Part shown: piece after piece, positions 12,901 through 23,609 of the stretch
Numbering within the stretch: the stretch's first letter is position 1
How the letters are laid out: every line of letters starts with the position of its first letter
Assembly (NCBI RefSeq): GCF_027942865.1
Contig: NC_134506.1
Span: forward strand, 15,460,436-15,524,435
Source: Odontesthes bonariensis
Taxonomy: Eukaryota > Chordata > Actinopteri > Atheriniformes > Atherinopsidae
Length of the DNA stretch: 64,000 nucleotides
Reading direction: 5' to 3'
Notes under the pieces: model-generated
The model's input: the letters and a program-made list of their open reading frames with translations, nothing else
Database searches by the model: none
Told to the model about the DNA's origin: nothing
Program-made: the position numbers and the translations under genes

Positions 12901-14329
12901 TGTCTGAGGAGGAAAATAACACAGTGTGACAGAAATTAGTAAAACACAAACCATAACAGTAGTGAAGTCACGCGATCGCTGAGGTGCGTTTCTTAACAAG
13001 CCTCACAGAGGATGTCAACACGATGAACAAAAACAAAAATCCGTTGCTGAAATAAAATCAGTCGAAGAAACATCGGTTCTGCTTCAAAATAGGAAAGACA
13101 CACGTGGAACGGTGTCATCTGTGGTTTCGAATGAGGATGCAACCAAGGATTAACCTCATTATTCTTGGTCGGCGTGCATCTTATCCACACACCACACATC
13201 CTTCAGAAACAAAGCCTTTTATTCTCATCCATGCTCAAAAGACTCATTCATTCTATCCATCAATGAGAAAAGGCTCTTTAAATATGCTGATGCCTTTACT
13301 ATGAATCAGCTTCAAAGCCACCTGAAAATCAAAAAGCTGGTTTCTCTAAGTTTAAGTTTAGGGGAATTTTGAATGATTTGCTGGCTACAAATATCATAAC
13401 TGTTACTGGCACTGCTTTGACTTACAATAGCTGTGAGAGTTAAATATTATGTTTTATTTCTTTAAGCTCAATTTATGATCACTGCTGTTTCTGGAGTTGA
13501 TGGACTGCATCTTCACGGCTGTGTAGGGACAAGGATTGCTCAACAAGTTGCAGCATCACACTTTTGGAAATGAGATTTCAAATCTCAAGTGTCCCATTTT
13601 TTTGGTTAAATAGGTTAGATAAAAGAACATTTATAAACCAATCAAGTCTCTTTACAATGAACTGATTGATTAGTCTGTAAAATATAAAAAAAAAAGTACA
13701 TTCCAGTTTCTTGAACAGGATGTCTTCAGGTATGATGCTTTCTCTAAAGAACAGATATTTATTTCATTATTACATTATCCTGTGGATAGTAGGAAGTCTT
13801 TCCTTTTAGAAATACCAAGCACCTGTGTTTTTTCTTTGTTGATTTACAAATTGGCCGATTCAAAAAATTGATATTTGAGTTTGGGGCCAGCAATAAGTTT
13901 CACAGAGAGCCCTCATTTCGCTAAAACCGGGACAGGCTGATTTTGAAAAAAGCCTAATTTAGGTTATTTCTGAACTGGTACACACGTTATTATATCATCC
14001 AACACCTTTAGAATAGAATAGAATAGAATAGAAAAATACTTTATTCAACCCCCAATGGGGGAATTCAAAATGATATGATCTGATCTGATCTATATATATA
14101 TTTATATATATATATAATATCATATCATATCTATGATATGATCTATTTGAGGTGAGCTCCTCCATCTTCTGACAAGGTACATCAACATGATGAGCTGTGC
14201 TTAATTTTTGTTTTAAAGACACATTTTCTCACATTTTCTTATTAGTCAAACATGAACCCACCACACATCTTTACCTGTTTGCAGTCTTTTCACTTGTGTT
14301 TCCGTGGCAACAGATGTGCCACATCCCAT
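2367..14329 (-). CDS. ppef1: Serine/threonine-protein phosphatase with EF-hands 1
   Basis: Eighteen exons join in frame to 747 codons plus stop: 14275-14329, 12610-12642, 12197-12324, 12041-12101, 9683-9846, 9487-9601, 9001-9047, 7136-7302, 7026-7062, 6723-6872, 4927-5075, 4584-4809, 4321-4506, 4097-4239, 3818-3924, 3559-3722, 2675-2759, 2367-2593. The enzyme is a calcium- and calmodulin-responsive PPP-family phosphatase of sensory neurons and photoreceptors. In order: N-terminal MGC (a possible acylation site), IQ motif near residues 35-55, PPP motifs GDLHG (186-190), GDFVDRG (215-221), GNHE (247-250), HGG (300-302), RSHE (490-493) and FSASNYY, then three EF-hand loops at about 585-596, 668-679 and 708-719. 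All metal-ligand motifs are intact, so it should be active. Start is the first ATG and gives the family N-terminus. The length is nearer human PPEF2 than PPEF1 as I recall them, because of a long insert at residues 320-444. The assignment to PPEF1 rests mainly on adjacency to rs1 and cdkl5. Confidence 0.93.
6594..6676 (+). repeat. LINE/SINE 3'-tail fragment
   Basis: The stretch begins with tandem AAGGC units, then a block reading ATTTATAGAGCAC and CAATTCAAAGTGCTTTACA. These blocks are shared with the L2-type tail near 61480-61530 in this window. The fragment lies in the ppef1 intron only about 45 bases from the donor of exon 6723-6872. Confidence 0.6.
8040..8965 (+). mobile_element. Decayed Tc1/mariner (IS630)-superfamily element
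   Basis: Bases 8090-8305 still encode a broken transposase piece containing [14 protein letters not shown], typical of IS630/Tc1-mariner transposases. Bases 8720-8965 end with CCCAACTTTTTCTGATTTGGG, a terminal block of the same family. The opposite-orientation copy at 28408-28985 carries related blocks. A tRNA-derived SINE has landed inside (8395-8531). No intact gene remains. Confidence 0.55.
8395..8531 (+). mobile_element. tRNA-derived SINE
   Basis: The head reads GGTTAGCTCAATGGGTTGAG, which matches the box A part of a tRNA promoter. A pyrimidine-rich body follows (TCTCTCTCGCCCTCTGCCCC), and it ends in interrupted A runs after AATAAAG. The order is that of teleost tRNA-derived SINEs. It sits within the older mariner remnant, so it inserted later. 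Confidence 0.6.
9847..12040. other. ppef1 intron 4, mostly unique sequence
   Basis: The intron between exons 12041-12101 and 9683-9846 is joined exactly in frame (GNGP then DLISQ), so no exon is missing. Apart from one SINE fragment at 10851-10972 it holds AT-rich sequence with no feature I recognise. Confidence 0.6.
10851..10972 (+). repeat. Teleost SINE-like retroposon fragment
   Basis: It starts CTACACGGTGGCGTGGT, continues with GACTGGTGACCCC, CCCAATGCTTGGACAGGGTCC and GCCCCCCATGATCCTGAATT, and ends in AAAATGGATGGATG. The same body and tail recur at 17836-17963, 50180-50267 (reverse) and 56370-56497, so this is one dispersed family. Confidence 0.6.
12041..14329 (-). other. ppef1: ppef1 exons 1-4: acylation site and IQ motif
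   Basis: Exon 14275-14329 encodes [18 protein letters not shown]. Exon 12610-12642 is only 33 nt. Exon 12197-12324 carries the calmodulin-binding IQ motif ([18 protein letters not shown]) followed by [15 protein letters not shown], the segment most like human PPEF1. Exon 12041-12101 continues with [15 protein letters not shown]. Intron 12643-14274 holds only low-complexity AT and a LINE-tail fragment. Confidence 0.9.
14010..14062 (+). repeat. (TAGAA)n plus LINE-tail fragment
   Basis: Four or five TAGAA units are followed by AATACTTTATTCAACCCCCA and ATGGGGGAATTC. This is a common form of fish retroposon 3' end, with the tandem units as the tail. An AT-rich, partly palindromic stretch follows to about 14145. 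Confidence 0.5.
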
Positions 14330-14914
14330 GATGGTCAACAGGAAGTTCCAAGGGTCACATTGGTCACTTCTTTCCCAGCAGGAGGAGGAGGGTCACGTTT
14401 GATTTGTGGCATGTGACTGCTGCAAGGGGATCCGAGAGGTGAAGAGACGGTCTGGAAGAAAGATATGTAGCGGTAGAGCTCTCCAAGTCTTGCAGAACCT
14501 TCACAAGTTTCACATATAGAAGGGAATGAGAAAATGGTCTTTTAATGGTCCAGATCATGCAACGTTAACGATTCAGCAGTTAAAAAGACGCAACTAACTA
14601 AACCCCATGCAAATATTGTTTTTTATTTTTTTTTATGGTTAAGGCTCTATTATTCACCCATCCTCAACTTTTTTAATCCGTGCACGGAAATGCAGCCTCC
14701 TTCATGAGAACTTCTCAAAGGAGATGCGACAATTATGACCAACGACATAAATTCGTATTAAGCTTCTAAATGGCCGCTAATCAGTTCAATGCTTCTAACC
14801 GTTACGGGGAAATAAATCAAACCGAGCAGGAATTAATCTCCATTTTTTTTATTCACATTTTCGCACAACACATTTTAACGAACGTGCATCTGGTGACAGT
14901 CAACAGGTCCCTAC

Positions 14915-15005
14915 CTGAAGCTCGTATCCGCGGGCTCCACCGGGAAACGCGTACTTTATCTGATGCAAGAAAAAAAATGTAGGTAAAGCCTGAACTCCGT
15001 GCCCT
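14915..15005 (-). other. ppef1: Possible ppef1 5' UTR exon
   Basis: On the minus strand a strong donor (CTTCAG followed by GTAGGG, intron side at 14914) ends a GC-richer stretch about 590 bases upstream of the ppef1 start codon. The right border is a guess. It would be a non-coding first exon, and transcript data are required to accept it. Confidence 0.3.
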
Positions 15006-15629
15006 CAAGTACGTTTATAAGAAATCTAAATGTTGGGAGGCGATTGAGGAATTCCGAGCGCAGACGGAAGCATCACCATGTGGATGGAAACAAGCCGACC
15101 ACAGACATCTAGTGAAGGGGGGGGGGTCGCTGTTCCGCCTCAAATCCTTACTCATGGAAATACTTTCGCTCGGGTAACTCCCCCAAATGGCATCAATCAG
15201 GCTGAATTTCGAAGCCAAACAGCTAAGATTCTCCGGTGGTGCTCTAAATATTCGTCTCTCAGAAACAGTCAATTTACACTTTGGAAAATGAAGTCTGAAA
15301 TGTCTTTCCATCATTAGCTGTTGGAAAGGGTTTTTTGAAGATTCCTTTGATTTTACTACCATCAGCCCATCTTTAGTTTTTTTTTTTTTAAATTTTCTCT
15401 AAACACAGACCCCAAATTTACATTTTAAACTCAAACATGAGATACACCAGTGAAATAGCCAAAGATCCATAAGGGGAGGGTAGACTGGGAAACGGAATTT
15501 GTTGAGGCAGCTGAAATGATCATGAAATTATAGTAAAAGATTGCCACAGAATTGCATTTTTTTTGTATTAAACAGCAGGTTAGACCTCCAACAGTTAACT
15601 CATGCAGATAAGGAAGCAGAATGGAGGGG

Positions 15630-15668
<39 letters not shown>

Positions 15669-16245
15669 CTTTAACAGAAGCTCACTGAACATTGAGCTGG
15701 TCAAATGCCTCATGAGACTTGGTGGTACCACTTCCTTACACCTTTATCATGTACCAGAAATCACAGCAGGAGGAGATGCAACAAGAGGTCGTTTGAAAAG
15801 CATTCAAAAGATGTGGAAAACGGTGATGAAAAGATGTCAGTTCAGTAAAACAAATAGATTGGCAACTATGTTCAAGTTGTGACAACAGGGGAGGGTAGAT
15901 AAACAGCTAATATTCAAGATTCTCCTTAGGTGATCAGTATGGATTACTTAGGTTTAAAAAGCAGACCAGAAACAAAAGCTCTCCTCAACCTCAAACTGGT
16001 GTTTTAACATAACACTAACGGCCAGGATAATGTCAGCAGAAAGTTGGTCAAGTCGGCACCAAATGAAAGCATTTTAGCCGTTTTCAGATCAAAACAGTTT
16101 GAAAATTGCTCCTTGAACCCTCTCGATTCTTAGCATTTCAGTTTGTGGTTTTATCAGATTCTTTCAACCAACCTGTTAGTAGAAGCAAGTACCTTCTTGT
16201 TTGGCATCTTCTAAAGAGGCAAGAAATAAAAACTTAAAATAAACT
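15006..16245. other. Intergenic region between ppef1 and the H2B-like gene
   Basis: Contains a G run near 15120, the A35 run, and otherwise no feature I can support. Open frames on both strands here lack splice context or family resemblance. Confidence 0.5.
15630..15664 (+). repeat. A35 homopolymer
   Basis: An uninterrupted run of 35 A lies in the region between ppef1 and the H2B-like gene. No retroposon body is recognisable upstream of it, so its origin is unclear. Confidence 0.9.
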
Positions 16246-16251
16246 TTTATT
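16246..16251 (-). terminator. Polyadenylation signal of the H2B-like gene
   Basis: A minus-strand AATAAA lies 42 bases past the stop codon at 16293-16295. A signal this close supports 16293 as a true 3' end. Confidence 0.55.
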
Positions 16252-16292
16252 TATATAACATTAAAAGTTAAGTTCAGTTGAAGTACAACACT

Positions 16293-16700
16293 TCATGCAG
16301 CAGGTCTTGAACAAATCCTTTTCTGTACAAATGTAACAGCAGTGCTGATCTCCCGACGAGTGATTACTTTTAATCTGTTAGTCTTCGACAGCCGAGACGC
16401 CTCCAAGCTCACCAGTTTGAGTAGGACTGATTGGGGAAAACCAAGTTGCCGACTGGCCAGGAATTCTGGACTCCTCATCCCAGCTGGACTGACCTGCAGG
16501 TGAGATACACAGGAAAAAAATAAAATAACTTAAAATATAAGAAATGAAACAAAAAAAGAAAAACACACTGCTAGAAAAGTGTTCAAACACCACATCTTTT
16601 TCACCTCTTTATGAGATCTGTAGATGAGAGAAGAGTAACCTCGAAGCCTCCTCTTTGTTTGTGGAGGGAGTTTGCGTGCTGCTGGAACAGGCGCTTTCAT
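16293..16700 (-). CDS. Divergent H2B-like histone-fold protein
   Basis: Two exons, 16605-16700 (32 codons) and 16293-16493 (66 codons plus stop), join in phase 0 with donor GAG/GTGA and acceptor CTGCAG. The product has 98 residues. Exon 1 has a basic tail (KLPPQTKRRLRG) and then YSSLIYRSHKE, which aligns with H2B helix 1 (YAIYVYKVLKQ) with Tyr, Tyr and Lys in register. Exon 2 starts VSPAGM, like H2B VHPDTGI. It contains EASRLSKTNR and VITRREISTAV, which match H2B EASRLAHYNK and TITSREIQTAV. The chain stops 15 residues after STAV, so the H2B C-terminal helix is absent. An in-frame TGA at 16710-16712 supports the chosen ATG. Canonical H2B genes have no intron, so this is a variant, not a replication-type gene or processed copy. 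A short H2B variant such as the germline H2B.N class, or a CENP-W-like protein, are alternatives. It lies between ppef1 and rs1, on the strand of ppef1. Confidence 0.65.
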
Positions 16701-17835
16701 TTTGCTTCCTCAAGTTTGTTGAAAACACGCCACAAAAAGAAACGAGTGAAACTCACTGTACGGCCGCTTGTTATGTATAACACCACTAGTAAGAGGAACA
16801 GGACTAAAAGAAAAGGGAGTGGACAAAAGGATGTTTAAATGAGTCCAAATTGGAAACAGCTTTGGTTAATTAGGCCTAATTATTTTCATCCACCTCACTC
16901 TAAAGCCCACAATGGGGTTCAGGCACATTGTGCAGGACAGAAAAGTCATGCTCAACTTGTTAGGTTTTTAATGTGGCAGGTGATAAAGTTGAGCTTCTTT
17001 TGTCCCACTTTTACAAGCTATGGTGCATGTTTTTTAGCAACACCTCAAATGAAAAGGACTGATTGAAGTTTTATTAGAAAACACACAAATCAGCTGAGCT
17101 TTAAAAGAAACCAATTTCAAAATCAATATCTGCTTTATCTAACAGAATTGGTGTAAACGTTTCCTTTGTTGTATCCTAAGTTATATTTTTAATCAAAATT
17201 TATTCACAAGCTTTGGACACCCTGGAAGTTCTTAGGATGTATTTGGTCAGTTGATGTTTCACTCATTTTAAAAAGAAAGGAAAAGCAACAAAATACATTT
17301 ACTGCGGTACTTTGTTGCAACTTTGAGGTACTTGTATTTAATGGGATTATTTGAAATTCATGCAGATTTATGCTTCCACTCCATTTAAGTTATTTGACAC
17401 TTTTAGTTACTTTCAAGATAAAGATGATATATCAAGCTTTAGAATACAGCACATAATCAAATGATTTCCCAGTGGTTTGCAACCTTCAGTCATCTAATGT
17501 GTGTCGTAGGGTTCACTTTTCAGATGTCTCTGAGTTGTTAGCAACTAAACCAAACAGTCATTTTTCCCTTTAAATGTACTCTTATCATTTCATGTAATTA
17601 AATGTTCAAATAACCCAATACCTCATGATACATTGAAGCTTCAAAGAAGAAAAAAAAAAAAAAACTCCAGAAAACAGATATTTATATCTGGATTTTGCTC
17701 TTCTTTCCTGTCAGTATTCAAGTCATGATAACCTGTCCAGTTTAACTGTTTATGAAACTTTGTATTTAATGATTCAAACACTGACATGCTGCTTTCACAC
17801 TGATGCTCCAGCATTTATAATCTGATTATCTCATA

Positions 17836-17963
17836 CATGCCCTGTGATGGACTGGCGACATGTCCAGCGTGCACCCTGCCTCTCGGCCAATGACAGCTGG
17901 GATAGGCTCCAGCCCCCCCGCGACCCTGATTTGGATTAAGCGGATATAAAAAATGGATGGACG
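17836..17963 (+). mobile_element. SINE-like retroposon with target duplication
   Basis: The body reads GATGGACTGGCGACATGTCC, then CAATGACAGCTGGGATAGGC, then a C-rich block, and ends in AAAAAATGGATGG. It is flanked by the 8-bp direct repeat ATCTCATA at 17828-17835 and 17964-17971, which fits a retroposed, 5'-truncated copy. Confidence 0.65.
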
Positions 17964-18833
17964 ATCTCATATATATTAGTCAGTGAGACCAACAAACAAG
18001 GACTATCAATTGGATGCTTTGAAGTTATTTATTTATTTATTTTAAATACTTGTACTCCAGTGTGGAGTTTGCATGTTCTCCCTATATGTGGGTGAGTTTT
18101 ATTCAGAAGCTCTGGTTTCCTCGCACTGTTGACCTTGTGATGGTCAGAGGATAGGCTCCACAGCCCTGTGGATTAAATTATAAACATTCACGGGTAAAAG
18201 CTTCCCACATTTATGCTTTTATCATATTACTTTTCCAACAGAGAAATAAACTGAAACTCATGGGTTTATCCCATTTAGAAAATTTCAATGGTGATTATTT
18301 GTAAACCTACATCAACACGCAGTCTAACCTCAGTGAGTCAAGTCAATATCACAGTTCTTTAATGCATAAATTATAGTGGAGAGCTGCACATAAATGTTGG
18401 AATTTCAATGTGTCAACTCTTTTCATATGATTTGTGACCAATAAAAATGAACAAATGTGCATCTCTAAATGTATTATATTCCTTGAAGATCCTGGAACAA
18501 ACTCTTGGCAGTTATCAGTTGATATAATCTGATATATTTGTGGTAAAACAATAACAACAGTAATGTTTCACAGGAAGTACTTTTAATATACAACTTTTTC
18601 AATTTTTTACAATATTTTTCAAATTACTGCTGCTTGTTGTTTTTTTTCTCTTGTTACGTAGTAGAAAATGTCTAAGTGTTGTGACATTTTGTCTTTAACT
18701 TTACATTCTGCAGTAGCCTTAGCCTATGAGAGCCCCTCATTCACCCAAAGGGACACCTTCTGCCTTGTCATATGGATCACAAGGCCCAGCATGAGCATCA
18801 CCACCCTCAAGGCCCCTTCAATCTCCTTTTCTT

Positions 18834-18945
<112 letters not shown>

Positions 18946-19135
18946 AAATCATTTGTATCACTCGAGCCAGCTGCTTTTTGTTTTTCTTGCAGGATTTTTG
19001 ACATGACCCCTGTGACTGCACAGTGATTTCCACTGACTTAAATGTCGTTGATGGTGTTGATGGTGGTGGGTGAACAGCTGTAGGAGGGGCTTTGTCAGAT
19101 AAGGATGGCATTAGGTAAAGCCATTAGTGTCCTGT

Positions 19136-19150
19136 GGATTACTGTAATCC
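19136..19150 (+). promoter_or_regulatory. Palindromic CRX/OTX-type site upstream of rs1
   Basis: The 15-mer GGATTACTGTAATCC holds two head-to-head copies of the TAATCC core bound by the photoreceptor homeodomain factors CRX and OTX. It ends 73 bases before the rs1 ATG. Mammalian RS1 is known to be CRX-regulated in photoreceptors. The site is seen directly, while its use here is inferred. Confidence 0.6.
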
Positions 19151-19222
19151 AGCCTCTCTATCACTGCTGGCTCGGTTGCTCACTCTTCAGTCGGTCCGGT
19201 CTGGTTTGGAGCATATTGGAAG

Positions 19223-22200
19223 ATGGCTCTCAACGTGCTACATTTCCTGCTGGCTCTGCTTCTTCTAGGAGCTGACGGTACGATTTCAGTGCTTACAACC
19301 TGGTCTTTACTCAGCTGTTGAGTTGTGAATCCAAACCACAGATTTAGAAAGGTGAAGTCAGTTATCTTTAAAGTGTTTTCTGCTGAAAGAACCCTCATCA
19401 TCAAATATGAACTGGTCCCTGAGTGAGATTTCAGCATTTTGATCAGTTTCTATTACTAACATTAATTATGTGTCTGCATTGGGTTTTTTAATGTAGTTAA
19501 AATGATAGATTCATGGAGAGATTGTGTTGTCATAATGGGTGACTTTTGTGTCCTAACAGCCTCTTTTCTATCCTTCTTTCTTCTGTACCTCGACGGCTGA
19601 CTGTTTTTCTTTATGTCCATCTGGCTTGACAGTGTTCATCAGTATTCACGCTCAAGAGGTATGAAGAAACCTCAGGAACACAACAGAAAATAGATTGTAT
19701 ATTTTTTTAAAGTGGCATTGAATTAGATTTTTTTGGTCATCCCCCATGCCAAATATATCTCAGCCTGGACTAAAGCAATGTCACTACCATGGCCACTGGT
19801 CAATCTCAAAGTTTTACTGGGAAAATTTGCTGTACAATGAAAAATGAAAATGAAACATTTAATCGCTACTCCACTTTCTTTTCAGCATTTTTTTTTCCAA
19901 ACCAGCTCTATTTAGAAAATGACAGTATTTGTATATGCATCTTATGTCTGATTATAATACGGTGATGATAATCTAATTGATAAATCGTTTTTCTTTGTTT
20001 ATATGAGGCTGCTGTGACTGAAGCATGGCCCGGCACGTCTTGCAAGTGTGACTGTGATAGAGGAGAAATCCCGGCTGAGTATCCCTCTGTTAGGTCTGAT
20101 TCTATGGTGAGAGGAGTGGATTGCATGCCAGGTATGAGCCACGTCACATAAAGTCTTACGTTTATCAAAAAATATATTCATGTGTTGTGATTAAATCTCT
20201 AATTGCTATTTTGTTTGTTAATAGTCAATGAATGGCAATGAAAGAGTGTGAGAAATGTATTTACACACAATGTTACAACAATGTTCCTGCTGTAAACAAC
20301 AAGTGGACGCATGTAAAGTCTGATAAGACCAGAGTGACCAACCGCTTTGATTATTTTACTAATGAGAGATAAGCTGTGAATGGAGCGCTATATGCAGTTA
20401 ATGTATATGCTGTGAGCTGAGACTCAGAGTGGACAAGGACAACAATATAATGCTGTATGTCTGATGCTTTGACCTGCTGCAGCCTGTTCATACAGCCCAG
20501 CAAGTATGTGCCTAAAACTAAAAAAAAACTGAAAATGTTCATATTTTTGGGGCTGAAACATCTAACAGTGAGGGCATTTTGCTTGAAAATGTATTCAAAT
20601 TTCTCACCAAAATCTTAAATTCCTAAAGAGGATCAATAGATTTATTCACAAATAATCTTTAAAATGTAGATAAACTGGAGGTTTTAATGCTTGTACCTGA
20701 TAACAATCCATCTATGATCGTGTGCCTGCATGAGTGCATTAGACTCCAGATTTGACGCCACAGGGTGGGACATGGTCCACTGGATATCCTCTGAGAAGGA
20801 GCTGCAGATGGAGCCACGAAAAGACACAAATACTATTTCAGCTGAAGCTGCAGAATCCTCTTGTTTTGTTGTTTCATTAACAGAAAATGGGGTCTGCATC
20901 TGGATTTTTATCTAAACAGCTCTCATATGTGACATCTATGAGATGTGGCAAGGTTTTCTATCTATACACACAAATTAATAATGTTAACGTGTTAACAACT
21001 TAAGTTATGAAAGAGAATGCTTGGTTGAAAATAAAACTTTCATTCTTTACTTTGGAGACAAAGATGCAAAATCATCAAAATGTAATCTCGTTACAACATC
21101 CGTTAGTCCGGTCATAATCTAGCATGAGCAGATGGAAGTATCACTTTTTTGCATCACTGTGAGAACTTCACAGCAAACCTCTGGTTTATTACCACTGATG
21201 ACATATCTTAAGAGACAAGCACTTCCCTGTGCTGCATTAGACTGGTTGCTTCAGTCAACTGGATCCCATCCCTTGGTTTTTCAATTAATTCAGCCATGAA
21301 TTAAGCCTGAATTAGCTCATTTTGGTGAGGATATACAGAGGGGAGGACCACAGAGGCATTCACATGGCTGTTATGTAAACACTTATCTGACTGACTCACA
21401 CAGACTTCAGCTGTAAGCATCATAATACTGGGATTAGGCCTGATGCGACCCTTACTCAGATAGGCTTAAGATAGTAAACAAGAGAGCAGCTACTTCCACT
21501 TCAGTTCTTGTTTTGTGAATCCATAACTAAGGATTTTTTCTGCTCATGTCTGGCTCCCCCCTCATTCGAAAATGCACAGTATATTTAGTGAGCCACAAAA
21601 AGAAAGGGCAGCTTGAAAGCCACATGGATCTAAAGCCATAGAGAGTAGAGTATGGCCATCTGTCTGCCTGCTGCCCTAATGGAAATCACTGATCTGTCAC
21701 TGTGGTGACTTAAACTGCAGGCTTTTAGGATGGAATACAGGTCATTCTGGGGCTGTTAACAGCGGGGGCCCTGGGAGCCAGAGGGTCCGAGGATGGGAGT
21801 CAGCAGGGGAGAGGACAGAACCGAAAGGATCGAGAGTTAAGAATCCAGATAGGCTTAGTGATGATCATTTGCTGGTTATGTTTCAGTGGTTTACTGCTTA
21901 GCTGTAGCATAAAGCTGAAGCTGTTTATGTTCCATCTCTTTGGCTGGTGACTTTAAAATCTGTCCATCCAATCCAGGAACCTCTTTAAGTGGGAAAAAAA
22001 AGAAAAAAGAAATAGTGTTTTTTTTCTGTAAATGTAATTGATTAATTTGCTTCACTTCCAGAGTGTCCTTACCACAGAGCTTTTGGCTTTGAGGCTGGAT
22101 CTGTGAACCCAGACCAGATCACCTGCTCCAACCAGGACCAGTACAGTGGCTGGTTCGCCGCATGGGTCCCAAGCAAAGCCAGGCTCAACAGCCAAGGCTT

Positions 22201-23609
22201 TGGGTATGTGCACACCAACATCTTGAAAGAGATTTTTTCCCTCTTCTTTATTTTTCTATTTTCAATAATAATAAAAATAATTATCTAAAAATTTTAACAT
22301 GAGCCTGTGTGAACCTACGTCACTGATAGTAAATATAGAGGTTATTGTGGCTGTTTTAGTTTCCATTTTACACTTAAAAAATTTCTTCCCATGTCACAAA
22401 AATATGGACACACTGGGTATTTAACCTAACATAAATCTAATAAATCCATACGAATAACATTCAGTACATAGATATATTTGCAAAGTTATAGGGGAATTCT
22501 CGAGTCTCAGGATTTTTTTTATCAAAGAGATTTTGAGACACATAGAAGATCGCAGGTTTAGATAATGAAATTTGTTGTATCTAGATGACAAGAGTGCTGT
22601 ATTTTGGCACACTTTACTATGTCACTCACTGTGCAGGTGTTTGTGATTCTCCTCCAGCTGCGCCTGGCTGTCCAAGGTTCAGGATAACGTTCAATGGCTG
22701 CAGATTGACCTAAAGGAGGTGATGGTTGTGTCAGGGATCCTCACCCAGGGTCGCTGTGACGCCGAGGAGTGGATCACAAAGTACAGTGTTCAGTACCGCA
22801 CAGACGACAAGCTCAACTGGATCTATTACAAGGACCAAACTGGAAACAACAGGGTCAGTTTACCACAGAACCCCCCCCCCCCCCCCCGAAACAAAAATTA
22901 CATACTGTAGATCATGACACTATAAATGTATGTTGAAAAAAAAAATCAAATTCTAAGTATGGTAACATAATGTCATCATTTCTACAAATATAGTAATTAG
23001 GAACATTTTTAGAAATAAGAGCTAAATTCTATAACTTGATTTCATAGAAAAATTGATATTTATATATGATAGATATATGTGAAATTTTGCATAAATACAC
23101 AATATGGCCATCAATTAAATGTATAGAAGAATCTGATAAATGTTCAAATGCGTTTTGTGAAAAAACTGATTTCCCACAAAACTGAATGTTATGGTTCAGA
23201 ATGACATGCTTTCATACACGTAGCTCCATGGTGGAATTTGTTATCGCAACTTTTTTGATATTCCATAATTAGTATAAAAATATTTAAAATCAAAAGTTTT
23301 ATAGGTTTACCTTTTTAATTCTTTTAACAGAAATAATAATTTCTATTGGCTGTGCAGGAGTAGAAGAAACAATAAAGATTTCAGCACAACAGTGTTACTC
23401 CCTTCTGTCAGTTTTCACTAACTTCACCCTGTACTCATCTTTCTGTACCTCTTCAGGTGTTTTACGGAAACTCCGACCGCTCTTCATCTGTACAGAACCT
23501 CCTGCGACCGCCCATCGTGGCACGCTACATCCGCATCCTCCCTCTGGGATGGCACACACGCATTGCTTTGCGCATGGAGTTGCTGATTTGCATGAACAAA
23601 TGCATGTAA
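19223..23609 (+). CDS. rs1: Retinoschisin
   Basis: Six exons join in frame to 231 codons plus stop: 19223-19277, 19633-19658, 20008-20131, 22062-22203, 22658-22853 and 23457-23609. The phases match the human gene, including the 26-nt second exon. RS1 is a secreted octameric discoidin protein that binds the surface of photoreceptors and bipolar cells and keeps retinal layers together. Exon 1 is a signal peptide ([18 protein letters not shown]). Exon 3 is the Rs1 segment with the CKCDC cysteines. Exons 4-6 form the discoidin domain, with near-identity to human in [64 protein letters not shown] and VQNLLRPPI. The two C-terminal cysteines used for disulfide-linked assembly are kept (LLICMNKCM). 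It runs opposite to ppef1 and cdkl5, as in human. The most divergent part is exon 3, the linker before the discoidin domain. The symbol could be rs1a in a fish with two copies. Confidence 0.97.
20132..22061 (+). other. rs1 intron 3
   Basis: A 1.9-kb intron with no recognisable repeat or exon. The flanking exons join in phase 1 (MP then ECPYH). Confidence 0.6.
22871..22887 (+). repeat. C17 run just inside rs1 intron 5
   Basis: Seventeen C begin 18 bases after the end of rs1 exon 5 (22853). Such a run can fold or slip and lies close to the donor GTCAGT. Confidence 0.9.

Noticed and set aside
16378..16593. Alternative minus frame ending GVSAVED as the second exon of the histone-like gene
   Set aside because: It uses another phase, has no histone-fold resemblance, and would need a different donor; the phase-0 join gives the H2B-like sequence on both sides.
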